From an uncultured Campylobacterales bacterium (GTDB lineage Bacteria > Campylobacterota > Campylobacteria > Campylobacterales > Arcobacteraceae), in NCBI GenBank assembly GCA_947494995.1, contig CANLWY010000011.1, forward strand, positions 1 to 38,163: a stretch of 38,163 bases of DNA. The letters are read 5' to 3'. The notes under the pieces are model-generated. The model saw nothing but the letters and a program-made list of their open reading frames with translations. It searched no databases and was not told the DNA's origin. This document shows positions 6,609 through 14,392 of the stretch, in pieces (the first letter of the stretch is position 1; the number at the start of each line of letters is the position of its first letter). A program made the position numbers and the translations under genes.

Positions 6609-9122
6609 CTAACTAATTATATTCTTTTTTGTCCTATTTGTAGCAACTGCTTCAAAAGGATTATCAGGCCAATAATGTTTTTTATACTTTGAAAACAATT
6701 CTTTTTTAACCTCATCATATGAATTTTCCCAAAAGCTTTTTAGGTCATAAGTTATTTGTATTGGTCTTAATGCAGGACTTAGAAGATGTATTTGTAAAGC
6801 AACACTTCCTAATACCTTTGGTGTATCATGAAGTCCAAATACTTCTTGAATCTTAACTGCAAGAATAGGAGTACTGCTATTAGAATAATCAATCTTTATA
6901 TTTGAGCCACTTGGCACTTTTATATGGCTTGGAGCTAGAGTATCTATTTCTTGTTGAGTTTCCCAAGGTATTGAAGATAATAATATAGAATAGATATCTA
7001 AAGATTCTAAGTGTTTTATAGTTTTAATATCCTCTAAATAAGGTTTTAACCAAAAATCTAAACTATCCAATAATGCATTTTCACTAAAGTTTGGTAAATC
7101 ACTTTGCATATTTTCATTTATAAAATTAACCCTATTTTTCAAGTCTATTGCTTTTTTACTCCAAGTTAAAAGATCTAACCCCTCTTTTTTTATTAGTTCA
7201 CAAAACAGAGTCGAAAAATCATGTTTATCATCAAAAGATATTGGCTTTGAGTATAGTTCAAGTTCAAAAAAACTGTATTGTTCTTTTATGTCAAACTTCT
7301 TATTCTCTTTGTTGTAAGAGATTTGTTCTCTTCTTTGAATAAAAGAATCAAACTCTTTTTCAATTGTTCCTAAAGATATCCTTGAAGCTAAGTTTATATA
7401 AGAGTCTTTGTTTTGTGCATTTAAAACAGGACTTACTAAAAACTGTTCATTAAAAAGAGTATCTTCTTTATTTAAAATAGCTCCTTTTCCATTACTTAAC
7501 TTATATCTGTTATCATTTTTTGCTCTAAGGCTTGCAAGTCTATCAGGATATGCAAAAAGTACTAAAACAGACATATACTCTTCATCTATAGTATCTCTAC
7601 TCTTCTTAAGCTGTTCAATTGTTTTTAACTTGGAATAGAAAAAGTCTGCTTGTTTTATAATATTTTTTGCAAGGTGTTTATTTATATATGAAGAGTTAAA
7701 ATCCTTTTCATATAAATGAATAAATCTTGAATATAGATTACTATCGTAAACACTATTTTTAAATATATCTTTCTCACTTAAAAATGCTGCTAAAAGTGAG
7801 GCTTCATAAGCATATCCTAATTCATTTGCTTTTAGTATCATAAATGCAAATCTTGGATGAACTCTTAGCTTTAGTGCTTTTTTACCCATAGAAGTTATCT
7901 CATAATTTTCATCTAGCATATTAAGCTCTTGAAGAACTGTTTTTGTACTTTTCTGTACATTTTCTAATGGATAATCTAAAAACTTTAACTCTTTTATATC
8001 TTCTACACCCCAAAGTGCTATATCTAAAAAGAATGAACTCAAATCAGACCTAAGAATCTCAGGTTTTGTAGATTCTTGAAGAATCTTTCCTTTATGCCAA
8101 AGTTTATAGCACTTGCCCTCACTTAGTCTACCTGCACGCCCTGCTCTTTGTATTGCTGAGTCTTCTGATATAAAAGTAAGATTCAAATGATTCATTGCAT
8201 TTGAGTTGTTATAAAGAGCTTGTTTTTCTAATCCTGAATCAATAACAACCTTTACTCCCTCTATTGTCAAAGAAGTTTGAGCAATATTTGTTGAGAGTAT
8301 TATCTTTCTTTTATTTGATTTTCCTATTGCCTTGTCTTGTGCTTGTTTACTCAAAGCAGAGTATAAAGGAAGAACTTCAATATCTTGACCTTTTAATTTC
8401 TCTTCTAGTGACTCTTGAAGATTTCTAATCTCTTTAGCTCCTGCTAAAAAGACTAAAATATCTCCCTCATCTTCTTTTATAGAGTTAAGTGTTGTATTTA
8501 ATAGAAGTGTATTTATAGTTTTAAAATTTGGTTGTTTTACATTTGCTTCAAGATATATATTTTGTACATCATATGCTTTACCCTTTGAAGTTATAACAGG
8601 AACTTCTCCTAAAAGATTTACTAACTCACTAGAGTTAAGTGTTGCAGACATAATTAATAGTTTTAAATCATCTCTTAAAAGCTCTTGTACTTGTAAAGAA
8701 AGAGCCAAAGATAAATCAGTATGAATACTTCTTTCATGAAACTCATCAAAAATTACCATAGCAACATCTTCTAACGCCTGATCAGATTGAAGTTTACGTA
8801 CTAAAATAGCTTCTGTTACTACTAATAGTTTAGTTTGTGTAGAATAACAAGAGTCCATTTTAACTTGATATCCAACACTTTGCCCAACTTCTTCACCTAA
8901 AAGTTTAGCCATTTGTTGTGCAACCATACGAGCAGCCACTCGTCTAGGTTCTAGCATAATAATCATTTTATCTACAAGCCAAGACTCTTTTAAAAGTGAG
9001 ATTGGAACAACTGTACTTTTACCTGCTCCAGGTGGAGCTTGTAAGATTAGAGTATTTTCATTGTTTAGTGTAGTTTTTATATCTTCTAAAACTTCATATA
9101 TCGGTAGGTTTTTCATTGGCAT
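6609..9122 (-). CDS. hrpB: ATP-dependent helicase HrpB
   Basis: The 837-residue protein is full length for HrpB, a DEAH-type helicase. Motifs in order: Walker A PPGAGKST (about 30-37), DEFHERS (about 126-132), SATLN, QRAGRAGRL, then the HrpB-specific C-terminus with LRPIQITYDLKSFWENSYDEVKKEL and HYWPDNPFEA. DEAH helicases of this group unwind RNA or RNA-DNA hybrids; the role of HrpB in most bacteria is unclear. ATG starts exist at residues 1 and 3; neither has a strong Shine-Dalgarno. The gene is divergent from the monooxygenase-domain gene and stands alone on its strand. Confidence 0.95.
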   Translation of the reverse strand: MPMKNLPIYEVLEDIKTTLNNENTLILQAPPGAGKSTVVPISLLKESWLVDKMIIMLEPRRVAARMVAQQMAKLLGEEVGQSVGYQVKMDSCYSTQTKLLVVTEAILVRKLQSDQALEDVAMVIFDEFHERSIHTDLSLALSLQVQELLRDDLKLLIMSATLNSSELVNLLGEVPVITSKGKAYDVQNIYLEANVKQPNFKTINTLLLNTTLNSIKEDEGDILVFLAGAKEIRNLQESLEEKLKGQDIEVLPLYSALSKQAQDKAIGKSNKRKIILSTNIAQTSLTIEGVKVVIDSGLEKQALYNNSNAMNHLNLTFISEDSAIQRAGRAGRLSEGKCYKLWHKGKILQESTKPEILRSDLSSFFLDIALWGVEDIKELKFLDYPLENVQKSTKTVLQELNMLDENYEITSMGKKALKLRVHPRFAFMILKANELGYAYEASLLAAFLSEKDIFKNSVYDSNLYSRFIHLYEKDFNSSYINKHLAKNIIKQADFFYSKLKTIEQLKKSRDTIDEEYMSVLVLFAYPDRLASLRAKNDNRYKLSNGKGAILNKEDTLFNEQFLVSPVLNAQNKDSYINLASRISLGTIEKEFDSFIQRREQISYNKENKKFDIKEQYSFFELELYSKPISFDDKHDFSTLFCELIKKEGLDLLTWSKKAIDLKNRVNFINENMQSDLPNFSENALLDSLDFWLKPYLEDIKTIKHLESLDIYSILLSSIPWETQQEIDTLAPSHIKVPSGSNIKIDYSNSSTPILAVKIQEVFGLHDTPKVLGSVALQIHLLSPALRPIQITYDLKSFWENSYDEVKKELFSKYKKHYWPDNPFEAVATNRTKKNIIS

Positions 9123-9223
9123 ATTGTACTTTATATTTACTTTTTAATTAGAATTAAGAGAGTAGTAAGTTATAGTAAATTTGTGTTAATATTTATTATT
9201 GACTAAAAAAGGATAAAAATACA

Positions 9224-9535
9224 ATGTTTGCAAATACACAAAAGACTCCTTATTACGCTGTGATTTTCACTTCTTTAAAAATAGAAGAAGATAAAGGCTA
9301 TGAAAAAACAGCAATAAGAATGCTTGAATTAGCTAAAAAAGAAGAAGGATTCTTAGGTATTGAATCAGCACGTGAAGAAATAGGTATTACAGTTTCCTAT
9401 TGGAAAGACCTAGAATCTATTGCTAAATGGAAAGCCAATATTGAACATATACAAGCACAACAAAAAGGTCAAGAGATTTGGTATAAAAATTATAAAGTTA
9501 GAATTGCAAAAGTTGAAAGAGATTATGAACTTTAA
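9224..9535 (+). CDS. Antibiotic-biosynthesis monooxygenase (ABM) domain protein
   Basis: The 103 residues form one dimeric alpha/beta-barrel ABM domain. YYAVIFTSLKIEEDKGYEKTAIRMLELAKKEEGFLGIES and ITVSYWKDLESIAKWKANIEH match the YqjZ-like branch. Members act on small aromatic or haem-like compounds or are poorly characterised stress proteins. The Shine-Dalgarno AAAGGA is 9 bases before ATG. The gene is monocistronic, divergent from hrpB and convergent with the SRPBCC gene at 9558. The substrate is unknown. Confidence 0.82.
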   Translation: MFANTQKTPYYAVIFTSLKIEEDKGYEKTAIRMLELAKKEEGFLGIESAREEIGITVSYWKDLESIAKWKANIEHIQAQQKGQEIWYKNYKVRIAKVERDYEL

Positions 9536-9557
9536 AAAGTTCCACAATAAACCCTTC

Positions 9558-9980
9558 TTATTTATTTTCTACATAAACTTTAAAATCGTTTAGTAATTTT
9601 TTCCATACAGTATTCATAATAGAAAAATACTCATCAGATGGCAAGTTAGATTGTTTAAGAATCAAAAGCGTGCCTCCCTCACTATTTTTTAATAAATAGT
9701 TTACAAAAACTTCATTCTGTGGAATGTTTTTGGTAAAATGATTTTGATTCCAATATCTAAATGAAAACATTTCATTTTCTACAAGGTTAATGATTTTTCC
9801 AATGTCTTTTCCACTTTCTTTTCCTTCAAATAGAATAGAAGAACCTTCAGTCCAATTTGATTCTACTTTTTCAAGTGGGAAGTAAGATACTATATGTTCA
9901 GGTGTTGTTAAACATTTATATACCATTTCTTTTGATGCATTTATGTATAACTCTTTATAAATTACTTTTTTATCTAACAT
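9558..9980 (-). CDS. SRPBCC (START/AHSA1-like) domain protein
   Basis: This 140-residue protein has the SRPBCC pattern: an N-terminal strand ending in INASKEMVYKCLTTPEHIVSYFP, then ESNWTEGSSILFEG, middle strands (MFSFRYWNQNH), and a long C-terminal helix (SIMNTVWKKLLNDFKVYVE). The fold makes a hydrophobic pocket that binds lipids or small aromatics, or acts on Hsp90 in AHSA1. A second SRPBCC gene lies about 0.8 kb away in the ArsR operon, so both may belong to one response. No catalytic residues can be assigned. Confidence 0.75.
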   Translation of the reverse strand: MLDKKVIYKELYINASKEMVYKCLTTPEHIVSYFPLEKVESNWTEGSSILFEGKESGKDIGKIINLVENEMFSFRYWNQNHFTKNIPQNEVFVNYLLKNSEGGTLLILKQSNLPSDEYFSIMNTVWKKLLNDFKVYVENK

Positions 9981-10035
9981 TAAAATACCTTTATTTTGAC
10001 TTTTGAGTAGAGAATCAAACTATTCTATACTTTTA

Positions 10036-10338
10036 TTACTCATTCCATATAACTTTTTTAAAAAAACTAGAAGGACATAAAAACAACAATGGGTCGTCAG
10101 TTTTTTGTTTAACTTCAGGATATTGTTTTGAAATAATCTTATAGATCTCTTCCTCTAAATTGTCATCATTATCACAAACTTCAAATATAAAATCCCCTCC
10201 TCCATCGGGTACTCCTTGTGGCTTAGGACTTATATATTTTGCAATCTCCGCTTCTTTATACTGAACCAATACTACAATATCACCATTTTCACATTCAGGA
10301 TTAGAGTCCTTATCCCAGTTTATTTGTTCAATATTCAT
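10036..10338 (-). CDS. Hypothetical protein (100 aa)
   Basis: The product is acidic, with no membrane segment or signal peptide. Notable stretches are ENGDIVVLVQYKEAEIAKYI, the glycine-rich GVPDGGGDFIFEV and a C-terminal FLCPSSFFKKVIWNE. I do not recognise a family. A TATAAT -10 (minus strand, 10369-10374) lies about 30 bases before the ATG and faces the ArsR promoter, so the two genes share a divergent control region. Coding is supported by ORF length in AT-rich DNA and by this promoter. Confidence 0.6.
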   Translation of the reverse strand: MNIEQINWDKDSNPECENGDIVVLVQYKEAEIAKYISPKPQGVPDGGGDFIFEVCDNDDNLEEEIYKIISKQYPEVKQKTDDPLLFLCPSSFFKKVIWNE

Positions 10339-10392
10339 AAAAGCAATCCCAATTATTATTTAACCTTGATTATATAAGAGTGAACCTTAATC

Positions 10393-10428
10393 AATAAAAT
10401 ATTCAACCAAAAGGTTGAATATTTTATT
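10393..10428. promoter_or_regulatory. Perfect 16-bp palindrome, likely ArsR operator
   Basis: AATAAAATATTCAACC (10393-10408) and its exact complement GGTTGAATATTTTATT (10413-10428) flank a 4-base AAAA centre. The right arm contains the -35 of the arsR-type promoter. ArsR-family proteins bind inverted repeats that overlap their own promoters, so autoregulation is the simplest reading. As RNA it could also fold as a hairpin. Confidence 0.75.
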
Positions 10429-10443
10429 TTTTTATGTTATGAT
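10415..10443 (+). promoter_or_regulatory. Promoter of the ArsR-SRPBCC operon, probably leaderless
   Basis: TTGAAT (10415-10420), a 17-nt spacer and TATGAT (10438-10443). The ATG at 10450 is 7 bases past the -10, where transcription would be expected to start, and there is no Shine-Dalgarno. The mRNA may therefore begin at the AUG. Confidence 0.6.
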
Positions 10444-10449
10444 TCATTT

Positions 10450-10779
10450 ATGATTGAAAATAATGAAGAAAAACTAACTCTGATTTTAAAGGCTATTAGT
10501 GATCCAACAAGAAGAGCCTTACTAAAACAAGTAGTACAAGAAAGTTCGATGAGGGTGACTGATTTAGCCAAAAATCATGAGATGTCATTAAATGCAATCT
10601 CAAAACATCTAAAGGTTTTGGAAAATTCCAATCTCATTATTAGACAAAAGGTTGGAAGAATCCATTTTATTAAAGCCAATTTAGAACAAATATCATTACT
10701 TGATGATTGGCTTTTCGATCTTAAATCTATTTGGCAATTACGTCTTGATAGATTAGAAGAAATATTAAAAAAGGATTAG
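10450..10779 (+). CDS. ArsR-family winged-helix transcriptional regulator
   Basis: The 109 residues are a compact ArsR-type regulator: LKAISDPTRRALLKQVVQ near the start, the recognition region MSLNAISKHLKVLENSNLI, and the wing IIRQKVGRIHFIKA. No CxC or other metal-binding cysteines are visible, so it is not a classic arsenic or cadmium sensor. It precedes an SRPBCC gene by 4 bases; this ArsR-SRPBCC pairing is widespread, and the regulators usually repress their own operon. A perfect palindrome overlaps its promoter. The start is fixed by family alignment and by the promoter spacing. Confidence 0.9.
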   Translation: MIENNEEKLTLILKAISDPTRRALLKQVVQESSMRVTDLAKNHEMSLNAISKHLKVLENSNLIIRQKVGRIHFIKANLEQISLLDDWLFDLKSIWQLRLDRLEEILKKD

Positions 10780-10783
10780 GAAA

Positions 10784-11212
10784 ATGAATGAGTTAACACT
10801 AAGTATTGATAAAACAATAGATTTACCAATACAAACTGTATACAACGCTTGGTTAGACCCTATACTATTAGCACAGTTTATTCAACCAATGCCAGGAATG
10901 GAAGCTACTAAAATAGAAATTGACCCAAGAGAAAAAGGAAAATTTCTTTTTACTATGATTATGCAAGAGAATGAACTACCTCATTATGGAGAGTTTGTTG
11001 AAATTAAAAAGTATTCTAAACTTGCTTTTACTTGGCAATCAGATTCATCTATAGATGGAAGTATTGTAAATATAGATTTCACTTCAATTGAAGAGAATAA
11101 AACACTTATTACTTTAAAACAAACAAAGTTTGTTAATGAAGAAACTAGAAATAATCACATAAGTGGTTGGACAAATATTCTAGAGAGACTTGATACTACT
11201 TTAAATAGTTAA
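10784..11212 (+). CDS. SRPBCC (AHSA1-like) protein of the ArsR operon
   Basis: This 142-residue protein has the AHSA1/SRPBCC layout: TIDLPIQTVYNAWLDPILLAQFI at the N-terminus, EKGKFLFTMIM and GEFVEIKKYSKLAFTWQSD in the middle strands, and a C-terminal helix SGWTNILERLDTTL. The Shine-Dalgarno AGGA overlaps the end of the arsR-type gene, so the two are coupled. The fold binds hydrophobic ligands; the protein may sense or sequester the signal controlled by its regulator. It differs from the SRPBCC protein at 9558, so the two are not a recent duplication. Confidence 0.85.
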   Translation: MNELTLSIDKTIDLPIQTVYNAWLDPILLAQFIQPMPGMEATKIEIDPREKGKFLFTMIMQENELPHYGEFVEIKKYSKLAFTWQSDSSIDGSIVNIDFTSIEENKTLITLKQTKFVNEETRNNHISGWTNILERLDTTLNS

Positions 11213-11248
11213 AAAATTAAACTACTTTAATGAAATAGATTTTTTAAC
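11208..11248 (+). terminator. AT-rich inverted repeat after the SRPBCC gene
   Basis: GTTAAAAAAT (11208-11217) and ATTTTTTAAC (11239-11248) form a perfect 10-bp stem with a 21-base loop, starting inside the stop codon. It is A/T-only apart from one G-C pair, so it is a weak terminator at best. Confidence 0.3.
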
Positions 11249-11285
11249 ATATTAAAATAATTCCTATAAAACCATAGGAGTTATT

Positions 11286-12011
11286 TTGAAAAATAAAACA
11301 ATTTTAATAACAGGAGCAACATCTGGTATTGGCTATGAAGTTGCTAAAAAACTAGCTTTAAACAATCAACTTTTAATTATTGCAAAAGATAAAGAAAAAT
11401 TAGAAAACCTACAAAAACTATTTCCAAGTATAAAAAAATATATAGTAGATCTATCTTCTACAAAAGAAGTAGAAATGATTTGTAATATGATTTTAAAAGA
11501 TTATTCTAAAATTGATATTTTAATTAATAATGCAGCAGTTCAATTTCAAGATACTTTTTTAGATACACAATTTAAAGTTGACAATATAAGTAAAGAGATT
11601 GATATAAATTTTACTTCAATTTGTATATTAACTTATAAACTTCTTCCTTTATTCCAAAAAAGTCATAAAGCTCAAATCCTAAATATCAACTCTGGATTAG
11701 CAATTGTTCCAAAAACTTCATCTGCTATTTATAGTGCTACAAAAGCAGCTTTAGACAGTTTAAGTAAAACACTAAGAAATCAATTTGAAAATGAAAATAT
11801 ACTTGTTCAGCAAATCTTTTTTGAGCTTGTAAATACTTCAATGAGCAAAAATAGAGGGAAAAATAAAATATCTAGTTCAGAAGCTGCTTTGGAAATTATA
11901 CATGTTCTAGAAAACAAAATACTTGATTATGATGTTGGAAAAGTAAAATTCCTTCGTTTCCTTAATAAGTTTGCCCCATTTCTTGCTAAAAATATAATGA
12001 AACGTTCATAA
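11286..12011 (+). CDS. Short-chain dehydrogenase/reductase (SDR)
   Basis: This 241-residue classical SDR has TGATSGIG (about 8-15) for cofactor binding, DILINNAA, then NINSG and YSATKAAL, giving the Ser-Tyr-Lys catalytic set. The C-terminus (KVKFLRFLNKFAPFLAKNIMKRS) fits the DltE/YdfG-like oxidoreductases. The start is TTG, 5 bases after AGGAG. CCTAT/ATAGG (11264-11268 and 11275-11279) can pair over the ribosome site. The stop overlaps the next ATG by one base, linking it to the DUF2141 and TVP38 genes. The substrate is unknown. Confidence 0.9.
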   Translation: MKNKTILITGATSGIGYEVAKKLALNNQLLIIAKDKEKLENLQKLFPSIKKYIVDLSSTKEVEMICNMILKDYSKIDILINNAAVQFQDTFLDTQFKVDNISKEIDINFTSICILTYKLLPLFQKSHKAQILNINSGLAIVPKTSSAIYSATKAALDSLSKTLRNQFENENILVQQIFFELVNTSMSKNRGKNKISSSEAALEIIHVLENKILDYDVGKVKFLRFLNKFAPFLAKNIMKRS

Positions 12012-12454
12012 TGAAATATATTTATAAATTAATATTAGGAGTTATAGTTATGTTAAATCTAACAAATCTATTCGCAAATAAAATAACAGTAAATGTAGAT
12101 AATATTGATGAAAAAAAAGATGGTCAAATAAATATATTTGTCTTTAAAGATGATTCTTTTCCAAAAGTTCATAGTAAAGCTATATATATGCAAACTAGAA
12201 AAGTAACTAAAAATAAAGAAGTATTTCATTTTGAAATAAGTAATGATTTTCAAGAAATAGCAATAAAAGTACATCATGATGAAAACTTAGATGGTATGGT
12301 TACAAAAAATTGGACTGGAATATATCCCAAAGAAGGTCTAGGCTTTTCAAACAATCAAAAACTAGGTTTTTTAGGACCTCCAAACTATAAAAACTCAAAA
12401 TTAAATAAAGAACAATTTTTAAATGACATAAATATTACTGTCATATACCCATAA
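12011..12454 (+). CDS. DUF2141 exported protein
   Basis: The 147-residue protein has a signal peptide (MKYIYKLILGVIVMLNLTNLFA) and then a DUF2141 domain. Hallmarks are GQINIFVFKDDSFP, AIKVHHDENLDGMVTKNWTGIYPKEGLGFSN and GFLGPPNY. DUF2141 proteins are periplasmic or surface beta-sandwich proteins of unknown function. The ATG overlaps the SDR stop (TAATG), so the two are translationally coupled. TVP38-family membrane proteins and reductases next to it suggest an envelope or membrane-lipid role; this is inference from context. Confidence 0.88.
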   Translation: MKYIYKLILGVIVMLNLTNLFANKITVNVDNIDEKKDGQINIFVFKDDSFPKVHSKAIYMQTRKVTKNKEVFHFEISNDFQEIAIKVHHDENLDGMVTKNWTGIYPKEGLGFSNNQKLGFLGPPNYKNSKLNKEQFLNDINITVIYP

Positions 12455-12467
12455 AAAAGGAAAACCA

Positions 12468-13121
12468 ATGAAAGCTTTATTAAAAATATTTTTAGTTTTA
12501 GCAAGTGCTTTTGCCTTAACATTTGTTATTATAAAATCTACAGGTGTTTTAACTATTGAGCAAATAGAAGCTTGGTTAATACAAGTAAAGGAACAACCAC
12601 CTTTATATATGGGATTAATTATTAGTTCTTTATTATTTTTAGATCTATTTATTGCCGTACCAACTTTAACAATTATCATTTTATCAGGCTATTTCTTAGG
12701 CTTTGAAAAAGCTATTATATTTTCACTTTTGGGAATTTATTCAGCAGGAATCATTGGCTATATTCTAAGCTTTTTTTATGGACACAAAGTTCTAGACTTT
12801 GTAATAAAAGACAAAAATCAAAAAAAGGAAGCTATAAAATTATTTAATACTCATGGTTTTGTAATGATTTTACTCTCTAGAGCTATGCCAATTATTCCTG
12901 AAGTTTCGGCTTGTTTATCAGGGATGACAAAACTAAAGTTTAAGAAGTTTATTTTAGCGTGGAGTATCTCTTCTATTCCTTACGTATTAGTTGCTAGTTA
13001 TGCAGGTTCAATTAGTAGTTTAGAAAATCCCAAACCAGCTATTTTTACTGCTATTGGTTTGTCAATATTCTTTTGGACTTTATGGTTTTTCTATCATAAG
13101 CAATATAAAAAGAAAAGATAA
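12468..13121 (+). CDS. TVP38/TMEM64-family (DedA-like) membrane protein
   Basis: This is a 217-residue multi-pass membrane protein of the SNARE-associated/VTT type. The domain core is visible as FIAVPTLTIIILSGYFLGFEKA, then FFYGHKVLDFV and the signature LLSRAMPIIPEVSACLSGMTKLKFKKFILAW with its re-entrant-loop prolines. Related DedA and VTT proteins flip or scramble lipids. An AAGGA Shine-Dalgarno lies before ATG, 13 bases after the DUF2141 gene. Third gene of the SDR operon; it ends directly against the convergent Crp gene. Confidence 0.88.
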   Translation: MKALLKIFLVLASAFALTFVIIKSTGVLTIEQIEAWLIQVKEQPPLYMGLIISSLLFLDLFIAVPTLTIIILSGYFLGFEKAIIFSLLGIYSAGIIGYILSFFYGHKVLDFVIKDKNQKKEAIKLFNTHGFVMILLSRAMPIIPEVSACLSGMTKLKFKKFILAWSISSIPYVLVASYAGSISSLENPKPAIFTAIGLSIFFWTLWFFYHKQYKKKR

Positions 13122-13694
13122 CTATTTTTTTAAATTACTCAAAGCAACAGGAGTTATTCCTAGATATGAAGCCAACATATGTTGCTTGAGTCTATTTTCT
13201 AATTGTGGATAGTTTTCTAAAAATGATTCATATCTCTGTTTTGCATCAAATAATAAAAATTCCCTCTCCCTTGCTTCTTTCGCACAAAAAGCTTTTTCAA
13301 GCAGAATAATCAATAATTTATCCCAACAATTATGATTTTGAGACAATTTTTTAAATTTTTCATAATCAATTACTATAATTGATGAATCTTCCAAAGCTTC
13401 TATTGAAAAATAAGATTCTCTATTTTGAATCAAAGCACTGTAGGCACTTATAAAACTATTTTCAGGGAAAAAACTTTTTGTAAATTCCTTACCTTTTTCA
13501 TGAAGATAAGTAATTCGAAATAAGCCTTTATAAACAAATGCAAAATTATTAGGATAATCTCCTTCTTTAAGAAAATAGTCACCCTTTTTTATATCTTGGA
13601 TATCTGAAATAGAGTAAAGCTTTTCTATCTCTTCTTTAGGAAAATCTGTAATTGTATTTAAATAGTTAAAGAAGCTATTAAATTCTTTACTCAT
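13122..13694 (-). CDS. Crp/Fnr-type cyclic-nucleotide-binding regulator
   Basis: This 190-residue protein has an N-terminal cNMP-binding fold (KKGDYFLKEGDYPNNFAFVYKGLFRIT) and a short C-terminal HTH part (MLASYLGITPVALSNLKK). The reading frame continues upstream to 13766, but that stretch lies inside the GFA gene. MSKEF at 13694 is the better start, giving an 8-base overlap (ATGAGTAA) with the GFA stop. No Fnr-type N-terminal cysteines are seen, so it is not an iron-sulfur oxygen sensor. Similar proteins occur as one-gene regulators beside small metabolic genes. The effector is unknown; adenylate cyclase in this window makes cAMP a possible but unproven ligand. Confidence 0.85.
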   Translation of the reverse strand: MSKEFNSFFNYLNTITDFPKEEIEKLYSISDIQDIKKGDYFLKEGDYPNNFAFVYKGLFRITYLHEKGKEFTKSFFPENSFISAYSALIQNRESYFSIEALEDSSIIVIDYEKFKKLSQNHNCWDKLLIILLEKAFCAKEAREREFLLFDAKQRYESFLENYPQLENRLKQHMLASYLGITPVALSNLKK

Positions 13695-14091
13695 CTTTAG
13701 GTGACCCCTTTTCATAGTGAGGTACATCGGTTGGGATAGTTTCCCATGATGCCTTAGAAGCAACATGAATATGTCTATTTAATTTAATCTTTGGGTCTTC
13801 ATTTAAACACCCCAGAGTAATACCATGTATTTTGCCTTTATAAGTACCACAAAGAGTAGAACCACATTTACTACAAAACTGTAATCCGGATCCATCTTTA
13901 CCATCATATGAAGTTAAAAGCTCTTCTCCTGACACCCATTTGAAATCACTTGGAGTAACAAGTGCATAAGCAGAAGCTTGAGAACTAAATGCTTTTCTAC
14001 AACGTGAACAATGACAAGACCTTGCATCATAAATTTCACCTGTAATAACATATTTAATTTCACCGCAGAAACACTCACCTGTTAATTTCAA
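13687..14091 (-). CDS. GFA-family (Mss4-like) zinc protein
   Basis: This 134-residue protein has the paired zinc-binding cysteines of the GFA/CENP-V fold: CFCG near residues 7-10, CHCSRC near 26-31, and CSKCGS near 73-78. The family includes glutathione-dependent formaldehyde-activating enzyme, but most members are unassigned. The end overlaps the Crp-type regulator gene by 8 bases, so the two are translated together, and the regulator may control this gene. A glutathione-linked reaction should not be assumed. Confidence 0.88.
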   Translation of the reverse strand: MKLTGECFCGEIKYVITGEIYDARSCHCSRCRKAFSSQASAYALVTPSDFKWVSGEELLTSYDGKDGSGLQFCSKCGSTLCGTYKGKIHGITLGCLNEDPKIKLNRHIHVASKASWETIPTDVPHYEKGSPKDE

Positions 14092-14109
14092 ACTATTTCC
14101 TTTTTAGTA

Positions 14110-14262
14110 TTACTCTTGCTTATCAAGTTCTTCAATTGACTCTGATATTTCCTCTTCTTTATTCTCTTTTAAAACTTGCTTTTTCTTACGTTTCTCTTCT
14201 TTTTTTCTCTGTTTTTCTAATTCACGAGCTCTTTTTTCATAATTATAATTAGGCTTTGCCAT
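14110..14262 (-). CDS. Small charged protein, MAKPNYNYEKR type (50 aa)
   Basis: The frame reads MAKPNYNYEKRARELEKQRKKEEKRKKKQ and ends in an acidic tail (EEEISESIEELDKQE). Short proteins beginning MAKPNYxxEKRxRELAK and rich in Lys/Glu are common in Proteobacteria and are annotated only as hypothetical. The predicted structure is one long charged helix. AAGGA on the minus strand sits just before the ATG. It lies 18 bases before the GFA gene on the same strand and may be in its transcript. Confidence 0.8.
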   Translation of the reverse strand: MAKPNYNYEKRARELEKQRKKEEKRKKKQVLKENKEEEISESIEELDKQE

Positions 14263-14392
14263 TTAATATCCTTCTATATTTTATACATTGCTAGAACAGT
14301 CAATTATTTTAGATATAAAAATTATACTAAATGCCCTAAAACTTATGTTTTGTACTATTAAAGAGTATAGCGTAGCATAATGACGTTTTATC

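Noticed and set aside
12068-12277. Minus-strand ORF inside the DUF2141 gene
   Set aside because: Shadow frame rich in Ile, Phe and Tyr, opposite a gene with a clear signal peptide and domain.
13695-13766. Longer start for the Crp-type regulator
   Set aside because: The extra 24 residues are the GFA gene in another frame and do not extend the cNMP domain; MSKEF with the 8-base overlap is the usual kind of start.
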